Origin: Azospirillum cavernae
GTDB lineage: Bacteria > Pseudomonadota > Alphaproteobacteria > Azospirillales > Azospirillaceae
NCBI RefSeq assembly: GCF_003590795.1
Contig: NZ_QYUL01000005.1
Location: forward strand, 110,001-174,000
Length of the DNA stretch: 64,000 bases
Direction of reading: 5' to 3'
This document shows positions 50,305-61,428 of this stretch, piece by piece. Made by a program: the position numbers and the translations under genes. Below the pieces are notes generated by a model. That model saw only the letters and a program-made list of their open reading frames with translations, did no database searches and was not told where the DNA came from. Positions within the stretch are counted from its first letter, which is position 1; each line of letters begins with the position of its first letter.

Positions 50305-50350
50305 AGCGGATGGCCTCAAGCGGATCGCCCACAAACGCGGGGGCGGGCGT

Positions 50351-51868
50351 TCAGGCCGGACGGATGGCCTGAGGGAAATTGAAGAGCATGGTGGGATCGG
50401 CGGCCTTTTTCACTTGGGACAGCCGATCAAGATTCTCGCCGTAATAAGCCTTGCGCCAGTCGGCCAGCGACGGATCGGGGAAATTCTGGAACGCGCCAGC
50501 GGCCTTGGTCCGTCGGTTGACGTCCTCATAGAAGCGTTGCTGCCAATCCAAATTCGCCTCGACCAGCGGCAGCGGGTCGGTGGGCCGCCACCAATTGGCC
50601 TCCACGCTGAACAGCCAATCGAAGCCGCGATGGACATAGGCGGTCTCGGTCGGCCCCATCCGGTTGATCGCGCCGCCGACCTGGAAGAATTTGAAGGCGG
50701 ACGGCATCGACGTGCCGGGCATCTTCGCCGCCCAATCGAACATGGCGGCGATGGCCTCCTCGCTGATGTCCGCCGCCTTCATGTAGCTGGATTTTTCCTG
50801 ATAGAAGTAGGGGTAGGTGGTTTCGGTCAGGAAATCCTGGCCCGCCCAATAGGCGACGTCTTCCTTCACGTTGCGGGTGTCAGCCAATTCCCAGGTGGAT
50901 TTGAAAATCTCCTTCAGCGTCGTTTTCGACGGGTGGAGTTGGCCCAGGATCGACAGGGTCGTCCCCACCTTGTCGCAGCGCTCCGACAGGCTGGGGATGG
51001 TGACGCTGATCTTGCTGCCGAAATCGTCCGGCGCGCTGGCCAGTTCGGTCAACAGCAGGCGCAGCACGCGCGGCAAATCCTTGGTCCAGGTGATGTTGAA
51101 CACCGTCACCGTGCTGACCGGCTGGGTTTGCAGGGTGAAGGCGGTGTTGACGCCGAAATTGCCGCCGCCGCCGCCCCGGCAGGCCCAGAACAGGTTGGAA
51201 TCCTGATTGGCGGCGGCGTTGACCAAGCTGCCGTCCGCCGTCACCAGATCGGTGGCGCGCAGCAGGTCGGACCCCACGCCCCATTTGCGCATGTTGAAGC
51301 CGATGCCGCCGCCCAGCAGGAATCCCGCCGCGCCGACGGAATCGCAACGCCCGTGGGTGATGGTCCGCCCCAACCGCTCAAGCTGCTTGTAAACCGCCGA
51401 ATTCAGCGTGCCGCCCAGAACCCGGACCAGCCCGTCGGACCCCGGAACCAACTCCGCCCCCGCCATCTTCGACATGTCGATCAACAAGCCGGGGGTGGTG
51501 GAATAGCCCGCGTAATTGTGCCCGCCCGAGCGCACGGCGAAGGGCATGCCCTGTTGCTTGACCCAGGTGAGGCAGGCCTGGACGTCCTGCGCCGTCACGC
51601 AGCGCGCGACGCCCGCCGGAAGGGTGGCGACGTAGCGCAGATTGTTGGGGCGGCAGACGTCGCCGAAGAACGGATCGTCGGGGCGCAGCACGCCGCCGCT
51701 GACCTTGCGGGCCAGATCGGTCCAGGCCGAAGGCGGCGGGCAGAGGGCTTTGAGCGAATCGTCGGCCAGCGCGACGGAGGGAAGGAAGCGCGCCGCCTCC
51801 GCCGCCACCGCGAAGCGGCCAAGACCAACGAGAAATGTGCGGCGGGATGACTGCATGATGGGCGGCAT
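50351..51868 (-). CDS. Tat-exported FAD-linked oxidoreductase, berberine-bridge type
   Basis: A 505-residue flavoprotein. The N-terminus SSRRTFLVGLGRFAVAAEAA is a Tat signal with a cut near VALADD. The FAD domain has FAVRSGGHNYAGYS (His117, the usual 8-alpha-histidyl site) and HGRCDSVGAAGFLLGGGIGF (Cys175, at the place of the 6-S-cysteinyl site), so the flavin is probably held by two covalent bonds as in berberine bridge enzyme and glucooligosaccharide oxidase. The C-terminus FYEDVNRRTKAAG... ends with the BBE block (WRKAYYGENLDRLSQVKKAA). Likely oxidises a sugar or alcohol in the periplasm. Convergent with the peptide ABC operon. Confidence 0.85.
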   Translation of the reverse strand: MPPIMQSSRRTFLVGLGRFAVAAEAARFLPSVALADDSLKALCPPPSAWTDLARKVSGGVLRPDDPFFGDVCRPNNLRYVATLPAGVARCVTAQDVQACLTWVKQQGMPFAVRSGGHNYAGYSTTPGLLIDMSKMAGAELVPGSDGLVRVLGGTLNSAVYKQLERLGRTITHGRCDSVGAAGFLLGGGIGFNMRKWGVGSDLLRATDLVTADGSLVNAAANQDSNLFWACRGGGGGNFGVNTAFTLQTQPVSTVTVFNITWTKDLPRVLRLLLTELASAPDDFGSKISVTIPSLSERCDKVGTTLSILGQLHPSKTTLKEIFKSTWELADTRNVKEDVAYWAGQDFLTETTYPYFYQEKSSYMKAADISEEAIAAMFDWAAKMPGTSMPSAFKFFQVGGAINRMGPTETAYVHRGFDWLFSVEANWWRPTDPLPLVEANLDWQQRFYEDVNRRTKAAGAFQNFPDPSLADWRKAYYGENLDRLSQVKKAADPTMLFNFPQAIRPA

Positions 51869-52115
51869 GGCGCGCTCCGCTGTTGATGACGGATGTTATT
51901 GTCGCTGATAATAATTATTTTTAAGTGTATCGGTGGGATCGCCAGTCGGTTGGCGCGCGTCGCCGAAGTTCCTGACGCGGACGCAGCAAAGCGATGGCGA
52001 AACCTTTGGCGGTTGGGCATACTCCCGCCGGTTTTCGCAAAGGTCCGCGCCGCCGCCAGGGCTTTCCGCCTTGGCCGTGCGGGCGGACCCATCTGGGAAT
52101 TGGGGCCTGTCTCGT
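51869..52115. other. Divergent promoter region
   Basis: Gap of about 250 bases between the leftward flavoprotein gene and the rightward macroglobulin gene. An AT-rich core at about 51895-51930 (including ATAATAATTATTTTTAAG) is the likely site of promoters, probably for the flavoprotein gene. Individual -35/-10 boxes not assigned. Confidence 0.4.
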
Positions 52116-55100
52116 ATGCTGCGTGCGCTCGCGCGTGTCTCCGCCGTTTTCCTCGCGTCGTCCCTTCCCGCTCTCGCCGCCGATCCACCGGCCGAGCCGG
52201 TCCCCTTCGGCGTCGCCGGGGTGGAGGTGGCGGCGGAACGCGACGTTCCCCAAGCCTGTTTCGCCTTCACGGACCGTCTGGAGCGGTCCCGCGTGGTGAA
52301 TTTCCGCGATTTTGTGGATGTTCAGCCCGCCGTGGAGGGCGTCGCCGTGGCGCGCGACCGCAGCCTGTGCGTCGAGGGGCTGCAACACGGCCAGAAATAC
52401 AAAATCACCCTGCGCGAAGGTCTGCCCGGCGTGGACGGCAAGCGTCTGCCCGCCGCCGACAGCCGCGAGGTGGAGGTTCCCAACCGCAAGCCGTCCCTGG
52501 CCTTTCGGGGCGCGGGCTACATCCTGCCACGGGTTGGCGGCGACGGCCTGCCGCTGCGCTCGATCAATCTGGATCGGGCGAAGCTCCAGGTTTTGCGCAT
52601 CGCCGACCGCAGTCTGGTCGAAAAGATCTATTTTGGGCGCATCGCCCAGCAGATGACCGATTTCGACGTTGGCGAGATCATCGACCGCGCCGGGCAAGAG
52701 GTCTGGCGCGGCGACATGGGCATCGGCAACGTCCCCAACAAGGCCGTGACCACCGCCTTTCCCATCGACGGGGTGTTGGGCAAGCTGGAGCCGGGCGTCT
52801 ATGTGGCCGTCGCGGGCGTGGACGAGATCAAGCCCGGCGGCTGGGAGCAGAAGGCGACTCAATGGTTCGTCGTCTCCGACCTTGGCCTGAACACGATTCT
52901 GGGCGAGGATTCGCTGGTCGTCTTCGCCCGTTCGACGCAGACGGCGGCCCCCGCCGCCGGGGTGGACCTGCGTCTGGTCGCCCGCAACGGCGTGGAACTG
53001 GGCAAGGTTCAAACCGGCGAGGATGGGTTGGGGCGTTTTGACCTCGCCGCTTTGCGCGCCGCCACGACCGAGCCGCTTCAGGCCTTGTTCGCGGTGCGCG
53101 GGACTGGCGATTTCGGTGTGCTCGATTTGACCGGCGGCGGCGCGGCGGCGGAACAGAGCGGACAACCGCAATCGGGGCCGCAGTCTGGGCCGCAATCGGG
53201 GCAACCGCAGACCGGGCAACCGGCGCCGACGGTGGCGCGTCCGGCCCCGACCGGAGACGCTTTTCTTTACACCGAGCGCGGCATCTACCGCCCGGGCGAG
53301 TCGGTGCAACTCACCGGCCTGCTGCGCGACGCCGACCTCAACCCATTGCCCGGCGGCAAGCCGCTGATCCTGCGGATTTTGCGACCCGATGGGTTCGAGG
53401 TGGAGCGCCGGACGCTGACGGATGCCGGGGCCGGAGCCTATTCCACCCGCGTCGATCTGCCGATGAACGCCTATCCGGGCGGCTGGAGCGTGACGGCGCA
53501 TGTCGACACGGATGGCGGCGCGCTTGGCCCGGCTTTGGGCCGGGCGGAGTTTCTGGTGGAGGATTTCGTGCCTCCCCGGATCGACGTCGCCTTGACGGCG
53601 TCGAGCAAGGAGATCGCCGCCGACGGCGCGGCGACGGTGACGGTGGACGGGCATTTCCTCTACGGCTCCCCCGCCGCCGGTTTGCCGGGCGAACTCGCCG
53701 TCACCTTGCGTGCCGCCGCCAACCCTTATCCCGACTTGCCCGGCTACCGTTTCGGTTTGGCCCAGGAAGAGGTGAAGCCGAAGCGGATCGACCTGCCGGG
53801 CTTCACCACCGACAACGCCGGGACAGCCACCCTGGCTGTGCGTCTGCCTCAGGCGCCGGACAGCACGCGGCCCTTGGAAGCGGTGGTGCGCGCCACTTTG
53901 ATCGACATTGGCGGGCGTCCGGTTGGCCGGGATCTGGTGTTGCCAGTGCGCCATCAGCCCTTCGCCATCGGCGTCAAGCCGCGTTTTGAGGGCGACGGCG
54001 TGCCAGAGGGCGCGACCGCCGGTTTCGACGTGGTCGCCGTTGGCCCGGACGGCAAGCCGGTGGACAGCGCCGATCTGTCCTATGAGCTGTTTGAAGAGGA
54101 TTACGATTACGCCTGGTTCGAGGCCAACGGGCATTGGGATTACAAGGTCACGGTGCGCGACCAGCGCGTGACCGGCGGCGCGCTGACCGTCACCTCCGCC
54201 GCGCCCGGCGCGGTTGAGGCGCCGGTGACGGCGGGTCGCTATCGGTTGGAGCTGTTCGACGCCAAAAGCGGCGTGTCCACCAGCGTGCGCTTCGCCGCTG
54301 GTTGGTGGATGACCCCGACCGCTGGCGAGCGCCCGGACGAGGTTGACGTCACCGTCATGCAGCCCGCCTACAAGGGCGGCGACACCGCCTGGGTCTATGT
54401 CAAGCCGCCCTACCACAGTCAGGTGCTGGTCGCGATCGCGGATCGCGCGGTGACGCACGCGGTCAGCCGCGCCATCGGCCCGGAGGGGGCGTTCCTGGAA
54501 ATTCCGGTCGGCGCGAACTGGACCAACGGGGCCTATGTGCTGGCCACCGCCTTTTCCATTCCCGACCCGCAGACCAAGGGGCCGCCGCGCCGCGCGGTCG
54601 GCCTGTCCTGGCTGGCCGTCGATCCGGCGGCTCGCTCCCTGAATGTTCGTCTGAGCGCTCCGCTGGAAAGCGAACCCCGGCGTTCCTTGACCGCCGAGGT
54701 GACGGTAGAGGGCGCGCCGGAAGGCCAACCGGCCTTTGTGACCTTGGCGGCGGTCGATGAATCGGTGTTGCAACTGACCGGGCAGGCGACGCCCGACCCG
54801 GTCGATCATTATCTCGGCAAACGTCGGCTTGGCGTCGAGCTGCGCGATTCCTACGGTCGGCTGATCGACCCGGCGGGGCTGGACGCGACCCGTCCGCGCG
54901 GGACGACGACGCCGCGCGTGCGCCAGATCTCCGGGCTGGTGCCGCCGAAGTCGGAACGGGTGGTCTCGCTCTTCTCCGGCGTGTTGCCGGTCGGGGCGGA
55001 CGGCAAGCTGTCGGTTCCCTTCGACCTGCCAGACTTTCAGGGGCGTTTGCGCCTGATGGCGGTAGCCTGGAGCGGTGGCAAACTTGGTCACGCCGATTCT

Positions 55101-56942
55101 CATGTGCTGGTCCGCGATCCGGTGTTGGCCGATCTGGCGCTGCCGCGCTTTCTGACGCCGGGCGACATGGCGCAGGCGTTGCTGACGCTCGACAATTTGA
55201 ACGGCCCGGCGGGCGATTATCAGGCGGCGCTCAGCGCCGAAGGGGCGGTGTCCTTCGCCACCCCCGACGCTGGTCCGTTGACCATCGCCAATCTGGCGCG
55301 CGGCAAGCGGGCGACCGCTGGCCGGGTGTTGACCGCGTCCGGCGTCGGTTCCGGCGCGGTGACGTTGGACGTCACCGGCCCGAATGGGCTGCGCGTCACC
55401 CGCCGCTGGGACGTGCTGGTGCGTCCGGCGTCGGCGTCGGTGGCGCGCCGCAGCTTTGCCGCCTTGCCCACCGACAAGACTCTGACGCCGCCGAGCGACG
55501 TTGGCTTTGGCCTGCGCCCGGAAACACTGGCGGTGGCGGCGGAGGTCGCGCCCCTGCCGGACATCGACGTCGCGGGCCTGCTGTTCGCCCTGGATCGCGC
55601 GGGCGTCGGCGGGGCGGAGCAAACCGCCAGCCGCATCCTGCCGCTGCTGTCGATGAGCGACGTCGCCGCCGGGTTGGGCGTGGCGTCGGAGGATCGTCTC
55701 AAGGCCCGGCTTCAGCGCGGCGTGGAGCGGTTGTTGACCTTCCAACGCCCGGACGGCGCCTTCTCCGCTTGGTCGCCCAAGGGGGACGTCGATCCTTGGT
55801 TGACCGCCTACGCGGTGGACGTGCTGGGCCGCGCCAAGGCGGCGGGCTATCGCGTTCCCGACCAGCCCTATCGCAAGGGGTTGGAGTGGCTGAAGCAGGC
55901 CATCGACAACGCTTGGGTCGAAACCGCCGACCTGCCGGGCCGCGCCTACGCCCTCTATGTGCTGGCGCGGGCCAAGATGACCGACGCGGGCGCCGTGCGC
56001 TATTTCCAGGAAACCTATTGGGACCGCTTGCAAACCGATTTCGGGCGCGCCCAGATCGCCGCCGCCACCGCCCTGTTGGGCGACGCCCCTCGGGCGACGG
56101 AGGCCTTCGCCAAGCTGTCCGGCGCCCGGATGGTGTCGGCGTCGCTGCGCGACCATGGGTCATCCCTGCGCGACGAAGCCGGGGTGGTGGCTCTGATGGC
56201 GGAAAGCGGCGTGGTTGAGCGTGACCGGCTGTTCCAGGCGGGCGAGCGCGTCGCCAAAACCTTCGCCGCCGTGCGCGCCACCAACCCGCAGGAACAGGCG
56301 TGGCTGCTGCAAGCGGCCAAGGCGCTGATGGATCGCGCCGCCCCGATGAAGCTGGCGGTCGGCGACCAGACGGTGGAGAACGCCAAGCCGCTCTTCCTGC
56401 GACTCGATGGGGCCAACCCGCCGACCGTCAAAAATCTCGGCGCGGAGGTTCGGCAGACCGTGACGGTCATCGGCGTTCCCGATCAACCGGCCCTGGCGGA
56501 AGAGCAGGGGATGACCCTGTCGCGGCGGGTCTACGACATGGCGGGCCGCCCGGTCGATCTGGCTGGCGCGCGTCACAACGACCTTCTGGTCGTGGTGCTG
56601 GAAGGGGAAGCGACCGATCCGCTGGAGCACGCGGTTCTGGTGTCCGACCCGCTGCCCGCCGGATTCGAGATCGAGAATGTCCGGCTGGGGGCTGGTGGCC
56701 CGTCCAGCGCCTTGCCCTGGCTGGGCGAGGTCTCGGCCACCCGGCATCTGGAGTTCCGCGACGACCGATTCGTCGCGGCGGTTGATCTGAGCAAGCAAAA
56801 CCCGCGCTTCCGTTTGGCCTATCTGGCGCGGGCCGTGACCGTTGGCGAGTTCGCCGCCCCCGGCGCGACGGTCGAGGATTTGCAGCGCCCGCATGTCTCC
56901 GCGCGCTTGGCGGGCAGCCGTCTGCGCGTGTTGGCGGAATAG
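52116..56942 (+). CDS. Bacterial alpha-2-macroglobulin-like protein lacking the thioester Cys
   Basis: A 1608-residue periplasmic protein. Signal peptide MLRALARVSAVFLASSLPAL with cleavage after ALA. MG domains follow, for example AFLYTERGIYRPGESVQLTG (from codon 53250) and later VTLAAVDESVLQLTG, the start of the central domain. The helical thioester region near residue 1160 reads GVGGAEQTASRILPLL where active family members have GCxEQ: the Cys is Gly1166 (codon at 55611), so no thioester can form. Such proteins (E. coli YfaS type) may act without covalent trapping. The usual partner pbpC is not adjacent. An in-frame start at 51933 exists but lies before the signal peptide. A Gln/Gly/Ser-rich tandem repeat sits in a linker near residue 350. 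Confidence 0.88.
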   Translation: MLRALARVSAVFLASSLPALAADPPAEPVPFGVAGVEVAAERDVPQACFAFTDRLERSRVVNFRDFVDVQPAVEGVAVARDRSLCVEGLQHGQKYKITLREGLPGVDGKRLPAADSREVEVPNRKPSLAFRGAGYILPRVGGDGLPLRSINLDRAKLQVLRIADRSLVEKIYFGRIAQQMTDFDVGEIIDRAGQEVWRGDMGIGNVPNKAVTTAFPIDGVLGKLEPGVYVAVAGVDEIKPGGWEQKATQWFVVSDLGLNTILGEDSLVVFARSTQTAAPAAGVDLRLVARNGVELGKVQTGEDGLGRFDLAALRAATTEPLQALFAVRGTGDFGVLDLTGGGAAAEQSGQPQSGPQSGPQSGQPQTGQPAPTVARPAPTGDAFLYTERGIYRPGESVQLTGLLRDADLNPLPGGKPLILRILRPDGFEVERRTLTDAGAGAYSTRVDLPMNAYPGGWSVTAHVDTDGGALGPALGRAEFLVEDFVPPRIDVALTASSKEIAADGAATVTVDGHFLYGSPAAGLPGELAVTLRAAANPYPDLPGYRFGLAQEEVKPKRIDLPGFTTDNAGTATLAVRLPQAPDSTRPLEAVVRATLIDIGGRPVGRDLVLPVRHQPFAIGVKPRFEGDGVPEGATAGFDVVAVGPDGKPVDSADLSYELFEEDYDYAWFEANGHWDYKVTVRDQRVTGGALTVTSAAPGAVEAPVTAGRYRLELFDAKSGVSTSVRFAAGWWMTPTAGERPDEVDVTVMQPAYKGGDTAWVYVKPPYHSQVLVAIADRAVTHAVSRAIGPEGAFLEIPVGANWTNGAYVLATAFSIPDPQTKGPPRRAVGLSWLAVDPAARSLNVRLSAPLESEPRRSLTAEVTVEGAPEGQPAFVTLAAVDESVLQLTGQATPDPVDHYLGKRRLGVELRDSYGRLIDPAGLDATRPRGTTTPRVRQISGLVPPKSERVVSLFSGVLPVGADGKLSVPFDLPDFQGRLRLMAVAWSGGKLGHADSHVLVRDPVLADLALPRFLTPGDMAQALLTLDNLNGPAGDYQAALSAEGAVSFATPDAGPLTIANLARGKRATAGRVLTASGVGSGAVTLDVTGPNGLRVTRRWDVLVRPASASVARRSFAALPTDKTLTPPSDVGFGLRPETLAVAAEVAPLPDIDVAGLLFALDRAGVGGAEQTASRILPLLSMSDVAAGLGVASEDRLKARLQRGVERLLTFQRPDGAFSAWSPKGDVDPWLTAYAVDVLGRAKAAGYRVPDQPYRKGLEWLKQAIDNAWVETADLPGRAYALYVLARAKMTDAGAVRYFQETYWDRLQTDFGRAQIAAATALLGDAPRATEAFAKLSGARMVSASLRDHGSSLRDEAGVVALMAESGVVERDRLFQAGERVAKTFAAVRATNPQEQAWLLQAAKALMDRAAPMKLAVGDQTVENAKPLFLRLDGANPPTVKNLGAEVRQTVTVIGVPDQPALAEEQGMTLSRRVYDMAGRPVDLAGARHNDLLVVVLEGEATDPLEHAVLVSDPLPAGFEIENVRLGAGGPSSALPWLGEVSATRHLEFRDDRFVAAVDLSKQNPRFRLAYLARAVTVGEFAAPGATVEDLQRPHVSARLAGSRLRVLAE
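53157..53222 (+). repeat. In-frame tandem repeat encoding a Gly/Gln/Pro/Ser linker
   Basis: Degenerate 12-15 base units encode SGQPQ, SGPQ, SGPQ, SGQPQ, TGQP in the linker between early macroglobulin domains. Copy number is likely to vary between strains (inference). Confidence 0.65.
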
Positions 56943-56962
56943 GGCGCCGCCCTGTTCCGTTC

Positions 56963-56981
56963 ACCCGACTCCGGGTCTTTT
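56963..56981. terminator. Weak terminator-like hairpin between convergent genes
   Basis: ACCCG-ACTC-CGGGT followed by CTTTT lies between the macroglobulin gene and the convergent small membrane protein gene. A five-pair stem only, so its strength is doubtful. Confidence 0.35.
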
Positions 56982-57165
56982 ACAAATAGCCGTGGTCCCG
57001 CCGACCTTTGGGTCGGCGGGTCACGAGCGCCAAAACACCGATGAACACCGCGAAGAACGCGGTCATGGCGACGTAAAACAACAACGCCGCGCCCACCATC
57101 ATGGTGCTGATGAGCACGGTGGCGAGAATCCAGACGCCCAACGATACAATCACGCGCGATGACAT
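56980..57165 (-). CDS. Small two-helix inner-membrane protein
   Basis: A 61-residue protein read from ATG 57165 (CGGAG seven bases upstream), starting MSSRVIVSLGVWILATVLIS. Two hydrophobic helices (about 5-25 and 27-48) are followed by a basic tail TRRPKGRRDHGYL, which predicts both ends in the cytoplasm. No family recognised. A longer frame to 57240 adds an N-terminus that is unlikely to be real. Convergent with the macroglobulin gene, with no obvious link. Confidence 0.6.
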   Translation of the reverse strand: MSSRVIVSLGVWILATVLISTMMVGAALLFYVAMTAFFAVFIGVLALVTRRPKGRRDHGYL

Positions 57166-57386
57166 GGGTTGTCTCCGTTCCCCTGTCGCGACTCTGCTTT
57201 TCACGGGGCTGCCTGATCCCTTGAGAATTCGGGTTTTCATCAGATTTCAGCCTCTGAACGGCGAAGCCTGCCACAGTGGGTGGTTGTGAACGCATGTGGC
57301 GTCCTGTCACTGCGCGGGCGCGCCGCACCCATGTCCGTGTTCGCACCTGTTTGGCAGGGGAGTGGTCCGTGTCCTCAACAAGATTG

Positions 57387-57415
57387 TTGACAGCGCGGGC
57401 GAGCACCCTTACCTT
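57387..57415 (+). promoter_or_regulatory. Sigma-70-type promoter of the merR/fatty-acid operon
   Basis: TTGACA at 57387-57392, 17-base spacer, TACCTT at 57410-57415. The -10 region runs into the LiuR-like palindrome. Start site expected near 57422. Confidence 0.5.
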
Positions 57416-57429
57416 TACGTAAACGTCAA
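57414..57429. promoter_or_regulatory. LiuR-type MerR operator
   Basis: TTTACGTAAACGTCAA, an imperfect palindrome (TTTACGT / ACGTCAA), 34 bases before the merR start. It closely matches, as I recall, the box described for LiuR regulators of branched-chain amino-acid and fatty-acid breakdown in Proteobacteria. Overlap with the promoter fits autoregulation. Confidence 0.65.
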
Positions 57430-57463
57430 CTAAGGGCGTTGGCGGCGGAATGGGGAGAGCGCG

Positions 57464-57919
57464 GTGCAGGCGGAGATCGGAGCCGGGGCGACGGGACGGG
57501 AGGCGGAGGACCGCAACCGATCCATCGGCGAACTGGCCGAAGAATTTGGCCTGACCCACCGCACGATCCGTCATTACGAGGATGAGGGGCTGCTGTCGCC
57601 CAAGCGCGACGGGCAAACCCGCGTCTACAACCATCGCGACCGCGCCCGGCTGGTCTTGATCTGCCGTGGCAAACGGCTTGGCTTCAGCCTCGCCGAGATC
57701 AAAGATTTCTTGAACCTTTACGACACGGACGACGCCCAGACCGAGCAGATGCGTTACGCGCAATCACTCGCCCGCCGCCGAATCCAGGCCCTTGAACGGC
57801 AGCTCCAGGACGTCCAGCAGACGTTGCGGGAGTTGCGCCACTTCGACACTCAGATCTCCGAGCATTTGCGCCGAAACGGCGCCACGGAGACGCAGTCCAT
57901 GGAGGAGAAGCTCTCATGA
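57464..57919 (+). CDS. MerR-family regulator, LiuR-like
   Basis: A 151-residue regulator from GTG 57464 (GGGGAGAG upstream). After a 17-residue lead, the MerR DNA-binding domain reads SIGELAEEFGLTHRTIRHYE then DEGLLSPKRDGQTRVYNHRD. Residues 85-130 form the dimer coiled coil (RRRIQALERQLQDVQQTLRE). There is no Cys-rich effector site, as in the LiuR branch, which senses acyl-CoA-type signals. It overlaps the thiolase gene by four bases, so it is co-transcribed with the pathway it likely controls. Confidence 0.88.
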   Translation: MQAEIGAGATGREAEDRNRSIGELAEEFGLTHRTIRHYEDEGLLSPKRDGQTRVYNHRDRARLVLICRGKRLGFSLAEIKDFLNLYDTDDAQTEQMRYAQSLARRRIQALERQLQDVQQTLRELRHFDTQISEHLRRNGATETQSMEEKLS

Positions 57920-59052
57920 AGTCGGTCGTCATTGCAGGCTACGCCCGTTCGCCCTTCGCCTTCGCCCACAAGGGCGAACTGACCAAGGTCCGTCCCGACG
58001 ACCTTCTGGCCCGCGTCATCGCGGCGCTGGTCGAGCGCACCGGCGCGAACCCGCAGGATGTTGAAGACGTCATCGTCGGCTGCTCCTTCCCCGAAGGCGA
58101 GCAGGGCATGAACGTCGCCCGCACCATCTCCTTCCTGGCCAAGCTGCCGCTGACCGCCGCCGCCACCACCGTCAACCGCTATTGCGGCTCGTCGATGCAG
58201 GCGATCCATCAGGCGGCGGGCGCCATCCAGATGGGCGCTGGCGAGCTGTTCGTCTGCGGCGGCGTCGAATCGATGACCCGCGTGCCGATCATGGGCTTCA
58301 ACCCGATGCCGAACGCCGCGCTGAAGGATTTTTACCCGGAAGCCTATTGCTCGATGGGCGTCACGGCTGAGAACGTCGCCAAGAAATACGGCATTCCCCG
58401 CGCCGACCAGGAAGCGCTCGCCGCCGCCTCGCACGCCAAGGCCGCCGAGGCGCAGGCCGCTGGCCGTCTCAGCGATGAGATCGTCGGCATCCAGTCCCCC
58501 GCCGGTCTGGTCGACCGCGACGGCTGCATCCGCCCCGGCACCACGGTCGAAGGCTTGAGCGGTCTGAAGCCCGCCTTCACCGCCGACGGTTCGGTCACGG
58601 CCGGCACCTCCTCGCCGCTGACCGACGGCGCGTCCGCCGTGTTGGTGACGACGGAAGAGTACGCCAAGGCGAACGGTCTGCCGATCCTCGCCAAGATCCG
58701 CTCGATCGCGGTGGCCGGTTGCGCGCCGGAGTTGATGGGGCTTGGTCCCATCCCCTCGACGCAAAAGGCGCTGGCCCGCGCCGGTCTGTCGATCAAGGAC
58801 ATCGACATCATCGAAATCAACGAGGCCTTCTCGTCGCAGGCCATCGCCTGCATGCGCGACCTCGACATTGATCTGGCGAAGGTCAATCTGGATGGCGGCG
58901 CGCTGGCGCTTGGCCACCCGCTCGGCGCCACCGGCGCCCGCATCACCGGCAAGGCGGCCTCGCTGCTGAAGCGTGAAGGCAAGCAATTCGCGCTGGCCAC
59001 CCAGTGCATCGGCGGCGGTCAGGGCATCGCCACCATCCTGGAAGCGGTCTGA
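57916..59052 (+). CDS. Acetyl-CoA acyltransferase (thiolase)
   Basis: A 378-residue thiolase for the last step of beta-oxidation, cleaving 3-ketoacyl-CoA. The nucleophile Cys90 is in NRYCGSSMQAIHQAAGAIQM. The C-terminal active site has IEINEAFSSQAIA, LALGHPLGATGARI (catalytic His) and TQCIGGGQGIATIL (second Cys). Single-domain cytoplasmic enzyme. Part of the merR-thiolase-hydroxyacyl dehydrogenase-acyl-CoA dehydrogenase operon, with 31 bases to the next gene. Confidence 0.92.
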   Translation: MKSVVIAGYARSPFAFAHKGELTKVRPDDLLARVIAALVERTGANPQDVEDVIVGCSFPEGEQGMNVARTISFLAKLPLTAAATTVNRYCGSSMQAIHQAAGAIQMGAGELFVCGGVESMTRVPIMGFNPMPNAALKDFYPEAYCSMGVTAENVAKKYGIPRADQEALAAASHAKAAEAQAAGRLSDEIVGIQSPAGLVDRDGCIRPGTTVEGLSGLKPAFTADGSVTAGTSSPLTDGASAVLVTTEEYAKANGLPILAKIRSIAVAGCAPELMGLGPIPSTQKALARAGLSIKDIDIIEINEAFSSQAIACMRDLDIDLAKVNLDGGALALGHPLGATGARITGKAASLLKREGKQFALATQCIGGGQGIATILEAV

Positions 59053-59083
59053 CGGCGGCACGGGCATCAGGGAGGAAGAATCC

Positions 59084-61414
<2,331 letters not shown>

Positions 61415-61428
61415 GGGGGGATTGAACG

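Noticed and set aside
51921..56156. Leftward frame of 1411 codons
   Set aside because: Antisense to the macroglobulin gene, rich in Arg, Gln and His with no domain. The plus-strand gene has a signal peptide and family motifs.
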